Assembly: GCA_947568835.1 (NCBI GenBank) | Contig: OX387604.1 | Coordinates: 26,379,076-26,443,075 of the forward strand | Direction of reading: 5' to 3' | Origin: Protonemura montana | Taxonomy: Eukaryota; Arthropoda; Insecta; Plecoptera; Nemouridae | Length of the DNA: 64,000 nucleotides | Shown: positions 23,901 to 30,550 of the stretch, piece after piece | Layout: each line of letters starts with the position of its first letter | Numbering within the stretch: the first letter of the stretch is position 1 | The notes under the pieces: model-generated | Databases searched by the model: none | What the model was told of the DNA's origin: nothing | The model's input: only the letters and a program-made list of their open reading frames with translations | Position numbers and translations under genes: made by a program

Positions 23901-26900
23901 CCAATAAAGGAAATTAATCAATCAAAAGGTCAGGTCACGTTAAGTTAGGTCAGGGTTGGTTAGGTTAGGTCAGGTCAGGTTAGGTTAGGTCAGGTCAGGT
24001 TAGGTTAGGTTAGGGTAACAGAATGTCAATTGTTCCTTGATGTATAATAATCTGCTTGTTGTAGGTGACAAGGTCAGCCTCTGCGTGGAGTACTGGATTT
24101 CTCGACGCAGATGAGACTTGGGAGGAAAGTATTCATGAAGCGTACATCGCTGTGATCGGTGCCGCCAAACATTACGTCTACATCGAGAACCAATTCTTCA
24201 TTTCACTCGTTTCTCAGTCCTCGAGTGTCAAGAACCAAGTGGCAGAGTCGCTGTACAAGCGCATAATTCGTGCTCACAAGTAAGTGATTGTTGTACACTT
24301 TGCAAGCTACACACCGAACGGTTTGTCGTGTTGGAAACACAGGTTCCTAATTAGATCACTGAAGTTAAGTAACACTGCGCTGGGTCAGGTATTGGATGGG
24401 TGACCATCATACACATGACCAGTACTGTTCGGGAGAGAAGTTGGAGGGATGAAAGTTAAGCAATACTGCGCTGAGTCAGGTATTGGATGAGTGACCATCA
24501 TACACATGACCAGTTCTGTTCGGGAGAGAGGTTGGAGGGATGAAAGTTAGTACAGTAACTTCACTCGCCTTGCTTATCAACCTCTCGACAGCATGGATTT
24601 GTGGAGGAATTCTGTTGTTCGCGTTGTACCGTCCTTCGGAAGGGACGTTAAGCCGGTGGTCCCCTTGGTCTTCGACGGGAGTAGGCTACGTGCCGGCACC
24701 GGGTTTCCCCTCCCTTCTAGGCTAGGTTAGGTTCGTCATCATCCTCATCATCATTATCATCCACTCATTCACCAACGCCATTAGACCAGTGCCGCATGGC
24801 CAGATGTCAAAACAGTGCGTCGTTAAACACCAATAACCAATCAATTAAACAGGGATGTTATTAAAGGCTGATAAAAACATTGATGATCTCCACACCTTAG
24901 TATATAAAGTGTATTGTTGATTTTTATTGTGTTGTTTGTCTTTTGACCTCAGAGAGAAATCAACGTTCAGAGTTTATGTCGTAATGCCGCTCCTTCCTGG
25001 CTTCGAGGGTGAAGTCGGACAAGCAACTGGGACTGCGCTTCATGCAATTACGCATTGGAACTACGCTTCCATCTCACGGTACGTAGATAACGTCGTTGAG
25101 TGAAGGTTATAAGTAGAGAAACAACGTCAATGTTACAGTCTCTGCGTGAAAGATGGCCACCAAATGACTACCTTACCGACAAAAATGCAGAGTACCGAAA
25201 CATCACGTTAAGTGGAGCCACTGTCGTATGAAATTTAATTTCGATATTTCTCGTAGGTTAACTCGCTTTTGAGACTTTTCATGCTTAAAAAATCTCCATC
25301 AATGTTTACCTCAACGATTGATATACACGTAACGATATTAAAAAGCGAGTAACCTACGAGAAATATCGAAATTAAATTTCATATGACAGTGGCTCCACTT
25401 AAAGTGATGTTCCGGTACTCTGCATTTTTGTCGGTAAGGTAGTCATTTGGCGGCCATCTTTCATAAAGAGACGTTAACATTGACGTTGTTTCTCTACCTA
25501 GAACCTACACTCAACGCTAACGTACATCAAAGTGAAAGTCGGGTCACACTGCTACGTGTTCCTCTACTTCCCATACTAATTCTTGGGAGTAGAACATGCA
25601 GTGATTAGAATTTGAAATCCACCCTACATCGTTTGGTTTATTATTTGCGTTGCAATTTCTATGCCGGAGATTGTACATTGCAGTGCCGAGGGAACTTTAT
25701 TCAGTATCTATTGTCAGGGTTTCTATTATATTTAATATTGTTAGCAATTTTATTATTATGAACACTATAAACGTCTCAAAAATTGATGCCCAAATGGGGA
25801 CTCGGACCCCGATCTCCACCTGTCGCGGGTGTTGCTCTAACCAATTGAGCTACTTGGACCCCGATCATTACCTGTCGCGGGTGTTGCTCTAACCAATTGA
25901 GCTACTTGGACCCCGATCTCCACCTGTCGCGGGTGTTGCTCTAACCAATTGAGCTACTTGAACCCCGATCTCCACCTATCGCGTGTGTTGCTGTAACCAA
26001 TTGAGCTACTTGGACACTTGCTTTTTGAGATGATTTTAGTATATTTTATGAGAATGACAGTGCTCCAAGGAGTAGAACCAAGAGGCTGTGAATACTCACA
26101 GTCACTCTGATTCTAGTGACGCTATATCACGTCACAACACGTCACTCCAATTTGACGTTGGATGCGTTGTGTTTAGATCAAATCCAACCCAAGAAGATCT
26201 GCTAGACGTGGTAATATTTACAAGCTTCTGTTTGATGTTTCAGAGGCAAGGATGCAATACTGAACAGACTTGTGGAAGCAGGCATCAAGAAACCAAATGA
26301 GTACATCTCATTTTACGGATTACGAAACCATTCGATGCTTAATGATGAACTGGTAAATATCTTCAAAGTATAACAATTAAAATTATTGGGGATCTGCGTA
26401 CACAGGTTGCATTGGTAGAAATTGTCTGTCGCATCAGATGAACTGTTTTTACAAAAACAAGCCAGGAGCCAAAATGATGTAGCAATTCTCTTCATCTTCT
26501 GCAATCTCTCATTCTCATCTCGATTGCATTTCCTTCTTTTTTCTTTCCCAACTCATTTGCCAGTCTTTGTTATCTTAATGAAACAAGCAAACAAATGTTT
26601 ACCCAGGTTCCGCCCAGATTAAAAGATGCAAAAGGGAATCAGGTGTATTGTATTGTATTGTATTGTATTGTATTGTATTTATTTTTTGTCCGTGATAAGT
26701 ACAGTATACAAGTATGGGCAAAGTCAGGTTAACTTTAGTGTAGGCATCTAATATTGGTAGGGGTGAAATATAATAGAGATAACAATGATAATAAAGGTAA
26801 TAATAAAAATAGAAATACATATTTACAGAAGACAGTTTTGCAAATTTTTATAGAGGTAATATTCATCAAGGGAGTAGAAGTGGTTGTTGAGGAGGAAGAT

Positions 26901-28404
26901 ATGCAGTGTTTACTCAAATGAGCTGCAGGTATGGGAGTCTTTGACGAGGACAGGAAGGTGATTGTGGATTTTGGTACAAAGGTATCTGTGTTTGAAAAGT
27001 GAGGTTTTGTGAGGGAGGGCTCGGATTTCTTGTCTTCTCCTCGTTGCATGGGAGTGAACGGAGGAGTTTGGTGGGAATAGGTCAGGGTAGGATCTGACTA
27101 GGGTGCTTGCGATTTGGATGAGGGTGCAGGTGAGGGTAAGGATTTTGAGAGTTCTGAAGGTGTCCAACCAACGCCTTGCTATGAAAATTGGTGAAACTAA
27201 CCAAGACTTGTGCTAGTTTAGCTCCAACTGACAGTCCAGATAAATCGTTCTATAATTCCGTCCAGGTCTCTGAACTGATCTACGTTCATTCGAAACTCTT
27301 GATTGCCGACGACAACGTCGTTATCTGTGGGTCTGCCAACATCAACGACCGCAGCTTGGTCGGGAAACGTGACTCTGAGGTTGCCGTCGTTGTAAGCGAC
27401 CGAGAGTTTGTTGACTCTCGGATGAATGGACAGCCGTACAAAGCTGGAAAGTATGCCGGGTCGCTACGCACTCACCTGTTCAAAGAACACCTGGGACTCC
27501 TGGGAAGAACCGGTGACGTTGATGTCACTGATCCGGTCTGTGACCACTTCTACAACGATGTCTGGGCGAAAACAGCTCGGTGCAATACAGAGCTTTATGA
27601 AAAGGTACTTAACCTCACTTAAAATAGTTACCAGATCGGCTTGCTTTGATTTGACGGTTATGTAACTTATTTGAAATGTAAACTCACTTTCAGGTGTTTC
27701 ACTGCATTCCCACCGATACTGTGACGACTTTTGCAAACCTCAAGAAATATCAGGAAGAATTTTCTCTAAGCCGTACGGATCCGATCGCGGCCAAGAGAAA
27801 GATCAAAGGAATTCACGTAAGAAATGCTGGCGATATTTTGTTGCAAGAATGTTAGACCTAGTAGGCGCTGGTGTTTGAACATATTTTATTCCCCCATCTA
27901 AAGATTCCCTTTCCCCCCTTAGGGGTCTTGACCCTTGAGACATGAAATCTTTTAATGTGACTACAGTAATGACTGTTCTGCTAGACGTAGATGGATTTTT
28001 TAAGTATGTATTCTGTACTAAGGAAAGATTTTCACAGTATACTGACATTTTCCTAAAAAACTCATTGTTGATAATAAAGCTGGCCATCAACATTTAGTGT
28101 TGCAACGTTTGGTAGCTATGGAGATGCTGAGACTGCCTGACAAAGCGTCTCAATGCTATCTTATGTTACCACGGGTATATCATGGCCTAGCATAGGAGGT
28201 TCAATGGTAGATTCAATGTTTGGTAGCCATGGAGATGCTGAGATCGCCTGACAGAGCTTCTCAATCCTAGCAAGTGTACCATATTCTCTTGTCTGTACAC
28301 AGGGCCATCTGGTGTATCTTCCCCTGAACTTCCTGAAGGACGAAGTGTTGACTCCAAACCCTGGATCGGCAGCCGGGATCATGCCCACTTCGCTATGGAC
28401 ATGA
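11986..28404 (+). CDS. Pld: Phospholipase D (PX-PH type, PLD1/2 orthologue), 18 coding exons
   Basis: Coding exons: 11986-12133, 14064-14214, 15020-15217, 15305-15425, 15996-16134, 16851-17055, 17774-17853, 19644-19882, 20338-20588, 21183-21581, 21904-22219, 22952-23065, 24065-24279, 24953-25078, 26244-26352, 27266-27604, 27694-27816, 28303-28404 (TGA). All phases close, giving 1124 aa against about 1074 in human PLD1. The enzyme hydrolyses phosphatidylcholine to phosphatidic acid and choline at membranes in vesicle traffic and signalling. The order is a short acidic N-terminus, PX domain (about 65-205), PH domain (about 215-347), HKD1 (His482, Lys484, Asp489), a variable loop, a polybasic RHFIQRW region (739-745) of the kind that binds PIP2, HKD2 (His945, Lys947, Asp952) and the family C-terminus ending in Trp-Thr. 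Exon 8 uses acceptor ttgttag at 19643; the upstream cag at 19627 would break the frame. Nothing suggests a pseudogene. Confidence 0.97.
14064..15425 (+). CDS. Pld: Pld exons 2-4: PX domain
   Basis: These exons encode residues 50-206. The stretch [19 protein letters not shown] followed by [10 protein letters not shown] is a clear PX signature; this fold binds phosphoinositides and targets PLD to membranes. The segment RFPNKPEAL ... [10 protein letters not shown] closes the domain. Exon borders: 14064-14214, 15020-15217, 15305-15425. Intron 2 carries a LINE tail and a 5S-SINE. A MITE begins 31 bp after the exon 4 donor. Confidence 0.95.
14225..14330 (+). mobile_element. LINE 3' UTR fragment
   Basis: Shares ctgtcatctgtaaatatg and the ATT/GTT-rich run with the LINE 3' end at 17095-17567. 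It ends at cttgtcacaga, where the 15-bp SINE array begins, so the two repeats are fused here. Confidence 0.65.
14325..14507. repeat. 15-bp microsatellite (accatcatacacatg) from the SINE
   Basis: About 12 tandem copies. In an unexpanded SINE the same 15 bp occurs once, bounded by TGACCA on both sides (tgaccatcatacacatgacca). That fits slippage or unequal exchange between the two TGACCA words. It yields open frames rich in His, Met and Thr, which are artefacts. Confidence 0.93.
14325..14935 (+). mobile_element. 5S rRNA-derived SINE (copy B) with internal 15-bp expansion
   Basis: Begins with about 12 copies of the 15-bp unit accatcatacacatg, then one 5S-like module (gttaagcaacactgcgc ... gatgggtgacc). 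The standard tail follows: the stretch that gives the 36-bp satellite, the cgtccttt/cggaaggga hairpin region (diverged here), the catcatcatcc run and cagtgcgtcgtt before an A-rich end. It lies in Pld intron 2. Confidence 0.88.
15456..15880. mobile_element. Long-hairpin MITE, copy 2 (7-bp TSD GTTTCAG)
   Basis: Same family as 6681-7109, with ends cgttgagtg and cactcaacg and inverted arms. The target duplication GTTTCAG lies at 15449-15455 and 15881-15887. It is inserted in Pld intron 4, very close to the exon 4 donor. Confidence 0.93.
15911..15980 (+). repeat. Degenerate TTAGG-type repeat
   Basis: Runs of ggttaggtttggttaggt-like sequence. TTAGG is the common arthropod telomere repeat. Similar stretches lie at 23928-24015 and 38626-38649. 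Confidence 0.7.
15996..17853 (+). CDS. Pld: Pld exons 5-7: PH domain
   Basis: Exons 15996-16134, 16851-17055 and 17774-17853 encode residues 207-348. They start with [15 protein letters not shown], the conserved PX-PH linker, followed by a PH domain ([17 protein letters not shown] ... MLFDSGFEV ... LHIRNLSR ... [10 protein letters not shown]). The PH domain of PLD binds PIP2. Intron 5 holds a truncated MITE and a 47-bp array; intron 6 holds a LINE 3' end. Confidence 0.94.
16185..16436. mobile_element. Long-hairpin MITE, copy 3 (5'-truncated)
   Basis: Carries the inner part of the left arm and the full right arm of the MITE family. The outer left arm is lost. Its right end runs straight into the 47-bp array at 16436-16830. 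Confidence 0.8.
16436..16830. repeat. 47-bp tandem array made from the MITE right end
   Basis: About eight copies of a 47-bp unit consisting of the terminal MITE block (ctctacctagaacctgc, cactcaacg) plus ggtttaacatt. The MITE terminus is therefore included in every unit. The last unit ends 20 bp before the exon 6 acceptor. Confidence 0.93.
17095..17567 (+). mobile_element. Non-LTR retrotransposon 3' end with (CAATA)n tail
   Basis: Nearly the same sequence appears inverted at 26642-27175. It encodes broken pieces of a LINE C-terminus, then a shared 3' UTR (ctgtcatctgtaaatatg; atacttatcacggataaa) and a CAATA-pentamer tail. The frames are disrupted, so it is dead. It starts about 40 bp after the Pld exon 6 donor. 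Confidence 0.8.
17936..18237 (-). mobile_element. Foldback element, short copy (10-bp TSD AAGAAAGAAT)
   Basis: Two inverted arms (aaaactatttcaactggg ... cccagttgaaatagtttt) separated by about 20 bp. The outer end (tttttagactcatgtctac) is present on one side only. AAGAAAGAAT occurs at 17926-17935 and 18238-18247. The long central part of the full element is deleted. It lies in Pld intron 7. Confidence 0.85.
18602..19386. mobile_element. Non-autonomous hAT-type DNA transposon (785 bp)
   Basis: Terminal inverted repeats caggggcggctcgtga and tcacgagccgccactg, flanked by a perfect 8-bp duplication TTTGAAAG (18594-18601 and 19387-19394). CAG termini and 8-bp duplications are typical of hAT. The centre (about 18775-19035) is strikingly GC- and CpG-rich compared with its surroundings, and a poly-G run lies near 19320-19337. 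No open frame resembles a transposase. Confidence 0.92.
19644..20588 (+). CDS. Pld: Pld exons 8-9: first HKD catalytic half
   Basis: Exons 19644-19882 and 20338-20588 encode residues 348-511. Visible PLD motifs are [22 protein letters not shown] (residues 393-405), [12 protein letters not shown] and the HKD1 motif HHEKLVVID with His482, Lys484 and Asp489, followed by [12 protein letters not shown] 5S-SINE fragment ends about 25 bp before the exon 9 acceptor. Confidence 0.97.
20083..20312 (-). mobile_element. 5S rRNA-derived SINE (copy C, fragment)
   Basis: Minus strand: a 5S-like head with gttaagcaacactgcgctg, two modules, and the start of the tail (gatgaaagttagtacagc). The 3' tail is missing. 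It lies in Pld intron 8. Confidence 0.82.
20625..21120 (+). mobile_element. Non-LTR retrotransposon fragment (C-terminus of RT ORF)
   Basis: Frame 20671-20868 gives [14 protein letters not shown] ... [13 protein letters not shown], the well-known segment after the reverse transcriptase of Jockey/CR1-type LINEs. Further on, [13 protein letters not shown] is readable at about 20929-20967 in another frame. Stops and frameshifts show it is dead. It lies in Pld intron 9. Confidence 0.8.
21183..21581 (+). CDS. Pld: Pld exon 10: variable loop between the HKD motifs
   Basis: Encodes residues 511-644. It opens with [10 protein letters not shown], matching the conserved HRLTDVG in other PLDs. It then enters a weakly conserved region rich in Ser/Thr and later in Lys/Glu ([20 protein letters not shown], then an E/K run and [14 protein letters not shown]). 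This is the place where PLD1-type enzymes carry their inhibitory loop. Coding by phase and composition, but the function of the acidic/basic segment is unknown. Confidence 0.93.
21602..21835. mobile_element. Foldback element, short copy
   Basis: Two inverted arms of the foldback family around a very short centre near 21700-21725. Begins about 20 bp after the Pld exon 10 donor. No clear target duplication found. Confidence 0.8.
21904..23065 (+). CDS. Pld: Pld exons 11-12: PIP2-binding region before HKD2
   Basis: Exons 21904-22219 and 22952-23065 encode residues 644-787. Conserved motifs are [29 protein letters not shown] and [18 protein letters not shown] (730-746), the polybasic segment linked to PIP2 in animal PLDs. 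The first about 45 residues (Ser/Thr-rich) continue the variable loop. Confidence 0.96.
22236..22847 (+). mobile_element. Foldback element, full copy (12-bp TSD GTCATGTACTAA)
   Basis: About 612 bp. Left and right halves are inverted copies over more than 250 bp. The right side has an extra outer end (tcaagtagacatgagtctaa) that the left side lacks, so the ends are asymmetric. The duplication GTCATGTACTAA lies at 22224-22235 and 22848-22859. It starts 16 bp after the Pld exon 11 donor. Confidence 0.9.
23171..23820. repeat. 84-bp tandem repeat interrupted by a MITE
   Basis: A unit of about 84 bp (begins ttcctaccacactagtatta) is repeated about 2.5 times at 23605-23820. A further start of the unit lies at 23171-23191, before the MITE. 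The MITE thus inserted into a pre-existing array. Confidence 0.85.
23192..23602. mobile_element. Long-hairpin MITE, copy 4 (7-bp TSD GTATTAC)
   Basis: Ends cgttgagtg and cactcaacg. The duplication GTATTAC lies on both sides (23185-23191 and 23603-23609). The left arm has a small deletion, losing the ggccgcc block. Confidence 0.93.
23822..23926 (+). mobile_element. Probable LINE 3' tail
   Basis: Ends with ccaataaaggaaattaatca followed by a short aatc repeat, the usual form of a LINE 3' UTR end. No coding part is left. Confidence 0.4.
23928..24015 (+). repeat. Degenerate TTAGG-type repeat
   Basis: Mixed gttaggtcag and gttaggttagg units. It lies in Pld intron 12 just before the exon 13 acceptor. 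Confidence 0.75.
24065..25078 (+). CDS. Pld: Pld exons 13-14
   Basis: Exons 24065-24279 and 24953-25078 encode residues 788-901. They contain [48 protein letters not shown] and [10 protein letters not shown], a long conserved block leading into HKD2 in all PX-PH PLDs. Confidence 0.97.
24311..24838 (+). mobile_element. 5S rRNA-derived SINE (copy D, with 5S head)
   Basis: The 5S-like head includes gatcactgaagttaagtaa and ggatgggtgacc. A second module and the complete tail with the cgtccttcggaagggacg hairpin, catcatcatc run and cagtgcgtcgtt end follow. It lies in Pld intron 13. Confidence 0.93.
25094..25516. mobile_element. Long-hairpin MITE, copy 5
   Basis: Ends cgttgagtg and cactcaacg with inverted arms. 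The flanks are ataacgt and ctaacgt, a 7-bp duplication with one mismatch. It starts 15 bp after the Pld exon 14 donor. Confidence 0.92.
25780..26135 (-). mobile_element. tRNA-derived SINE with fourfold repeated tRNA-like head
   Basis: On the minus strand a tRNA-like head carries an A-box-like tagctcaattggttagagc and a B-box-like ggggtccgagtcccc. A 52-bp part of the head is present four times in tandem (about 25800-26020). The plus-strand segment gctgtgaatactcacagt ... gtgacgctat matches the other copy at 7183-7227. Confidence 0.75.
26244..27816 (+). CDS. Pld: Pld exons 15-17: second HKD catalytic half
   Basis: Exons 26244-26352, 27266-27604 and 27694-27816 encode residues 901-1091. [12 protein letters not shown] leads to [15 protein letters not shown], the HKD2 motif with His945, Lys947 and Asp952, then [20 protein letters not shown]. 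The segment [19 protein letters not shown] and the KIKGIHGHLV start of the last strand agree with PLD1/2. Confidence 0.97.
26642..27175 (-). mobile_element. Non-LTR retrotransposon 3' end (inverted) with pentamer tail
   Basis: Minus-strand copy of the LINE at 17095-17567. It encodes a LINE-type C-terminus (for example [20 protein letters not shown] and [12 protein letters not shown] in frame 26910-27167), followed by the shared 3' UTR and a CAATA tail (reads TATTG on + at 26644-26680). Frames are broken. It lies in Pld intron 15. Confidence 0.82.
28104..28283. repeat. Diverged tandem duplication before the last Pld exon
   Basis: Two copies of a block of about 65 bp (gtttggtagc-atggagatgctgaga ... 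gcctgac), at about 28109-28155 and 28217-28263. The second ends about 20-40 bp before the exon 18 acceptor. Confidence 0.75.
28303..28404 (+). CDS. Pld: Pld exon 18: C-terminus
   Basis: Encodes [20 protein letters not shown] and [12 protein letters not shown], then TGA. PX-PH PLDs keep their extreme C-terminus, which folds back to the active site; the final Trp-Thr matches PLD1. This shows the reading frame is intact to the end. Confidence 0.97.
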   Translation, partial: GHLVYLPLNFLKDEVLTPNPGSAAGIMPTSLWT

Positions 28405-30000
28405 AGACTGTGCCGGATTCCTAACTCCCGGGCACAAATTTATACTCATCAGTATTTTTTTTTCCTTTTCTTTATCTTAAATTATACTTGTGAGTCGTGT
28501 GGAAGTCACATTGGCAATATTTACCAAAACGCTGTGAAGTGTATGGACACTTGGGTACTTGGTAATTGGCAGCAGTTCACGTAAATGCATCTCTCTTCCT
28601 AGTTTAGACAGCAAATATCTTGCCTTGTCGATGAGTTATATTAAATACTTCTTTTTAAGGCCATGGCGGTGCTAGTTGGGATACTGTTATTGTTTTCTAT
28701 TACAAATGAAATATTTTAAAGAATGCTCTGGCAATTAGCTGGGTGCTAGCAAGGAGGGTGCTCATGGGTGGCATGGAAAGATGCAGATGCATTCAAAACG
28801 AGCATATACCTGGTGCTGGGACATTCTTGCCGAGACAGTTATTCTTGCGGTGAGAAATGTCTAAAAATCAGATTTTAAATTTTAAACAAGGAAAGGTAAA
28901 AGCAAAACATTTGCCGCCCCCTCACTAAAGAAACAGCTAGCTAACAAAATTATGCAATTAGACAACATTCGTTGTCTTTATTTGTACCCAAATATGCTAT
29001 TTGTTTGTGCATAGTATGAATATAAGTTAGAACTTAAACTGAATTCACAGCTCTATTGCATTGTTTATGAGCCATTTTTTAGTACTTTTGTTGAAAATAG
29101 CATGCATATGGTTCCAAAACTACAAATTATTTCTGATTTCTCATATTTTGCATATAATTGTTGTCATATTTTATACTTTGATGGTGCTAAACAATCCCCA
29201 GTTTATCTGTATTTACTCTAAATGTGACATTATTTTTGAGCTTCAATAGGTTTTTACTTTTTGGTGACCTAAGATGGAGTAGGATTTTGACATGCAATTT
29301 GTTTGGCATTTCTATTCGATTCCAGGTAAAATGCAATATTATTTTAGTGTGCCATCCATAATGTTATATGGTGATGTGGTACATTTTCATCTATCTTCAT
29401 ATGAGTAACTTTAAGTTCTTAAAACATTTTGTGAATTGTCTATGAAACTTTTCATTGACTCACCGTCCCATTTACCGAACATGGCCTTATTTTTATCATT
29501 TTATTAGCTATCGTGAGTACAGCAGCAAAACATGGCACTTTTTATAAAATAAGAATATATCTCTCTCTGGTACAAGGAGTATTGTTATCCACCTGGTATT
29601 GTACTGGTTATTCTTAGTATTGTATTACTTGATTAATCAATCAATGTTAACGAAATGGCTGCCAATATTAGAAGAATATCGGGTCCAAGCAATAGTCTTG
29701 TCAATATTAAGGGCTAGTAATTAATACATTTAAAGTTTTATCTTTCAGCCTGCTCTGCAATAATGTTAAGTTTCATTCTACATCACTATATTGTGTTCAA
29801 GAACAGATTATAAATAAAATGACATTTTGCAACTAAACTGACAATGAATTTAAGTGCCTTTAAATCCTATATACGTGGGAAAAACGGAAGTGGAAATTAT
29901 TTAACGCAAACGAGCGGTCATTTTATTTGAAAATCCTCTGCTTGGTCTCCGCCTCGACTCCGTGGTGCCCCTTGATCGAGAGTGCAAGAAGTGTGATGAT
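28405..30000. other. Pld 3' UTR and intergenic region
   Basis: AT-rich, no coding signal found. A candidate poly(A) signal AATAAA lies at 29813-29818, only about 390 bp before the AEBP2 start codon. The Pld 3' end and the AEBP2 promoter are therefore probably close. Confidence 0.45.
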
Positions 30001-30206
30001 GTAATCAAACTTGCTGGCCATTGACGCGACAGTGAAATACTGGAGAGGAGATTACTTGTGACGTCAGAATGGCAGGATAATCCTCCCGTTGTCCCCTCCA
30101 GTGCATCCTCCGGAGTGACGTCACGAGCGGGTAGGCAGGCAGGGGTCGACTACGACGACGAAGGCAGTACACCTCGCTGTCGCTCGCCGTAGCTGCTTCC
30201 AACAAA
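30000..30206 (+). promoter_or_regulatory. CpG-rich AEBP2 promoter region with two CRE palindromes
   Basis: A local GC- and CpG-rich patch directly before the start codon. Two perfect cAMP-response-type palindromes TGACGTCA lie at 30059-30066 and 30116-30123, 57 bp apart. CREB/ATF-type factors bind this word. No TATA box is obvious. The transcription start is inferred to lie here. Confidence 0.55.
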
Positions 30207-30550
30207 ATGGCCGCAGACCGCGAGTGTTGGCCTGGCGCGGGCGCGGAGAAACACAATTGCTTATTGAAAGACAATGTTAAATTGCTTACAATTTCGCCAG
30301 CGGATTGCTTAAAGCACGACATACTCGAAAATATGAAAGAATCTTTTTTTTTGGGCGGTAAACGGAGTGATTTGTGTCATTGTTTTGGTTCGAATAGCGT
30401 GATGAGTTTGGATGTTCACGCCTTGGATGTGCATTGTGACCAAAAAAGTGCAGAAAATGTGAAGTTTTCTCAGATTTGTGAGGAAAATGAAGAAAATTGT
30501 CGGAAGAAAAGATGTACGGATCGTTATGACAGCTCGGAATCGTCAGACAG
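30207..30550 (+). CDS. AEBP2 (jing): AEBP2 coding exon 1 (N-terminus)
   Basis: Start context caaaATGgcc. It encodes 114 residues and ends RYDSSESSD with phase 2 at a cag|gtaagg donor. The split codon with exon 2 gives Ser, producing SSESSDSGVAALSSSS, an unbroken Ser-rich acidic stretch of the kind found before the fingers in AEBP2. The N-terminal sequence itself is not recognisable. An alternative first exon within the long intron cannot be excluded. Confidence 0.65.

Noticed and set aside
25800..26020. A true tRNA gene cluster
   Set aside because: A- and B-box words are present, but no clean cloverleaf or acceptor stem can be drawn and the unit is part of a dispersed repeat.
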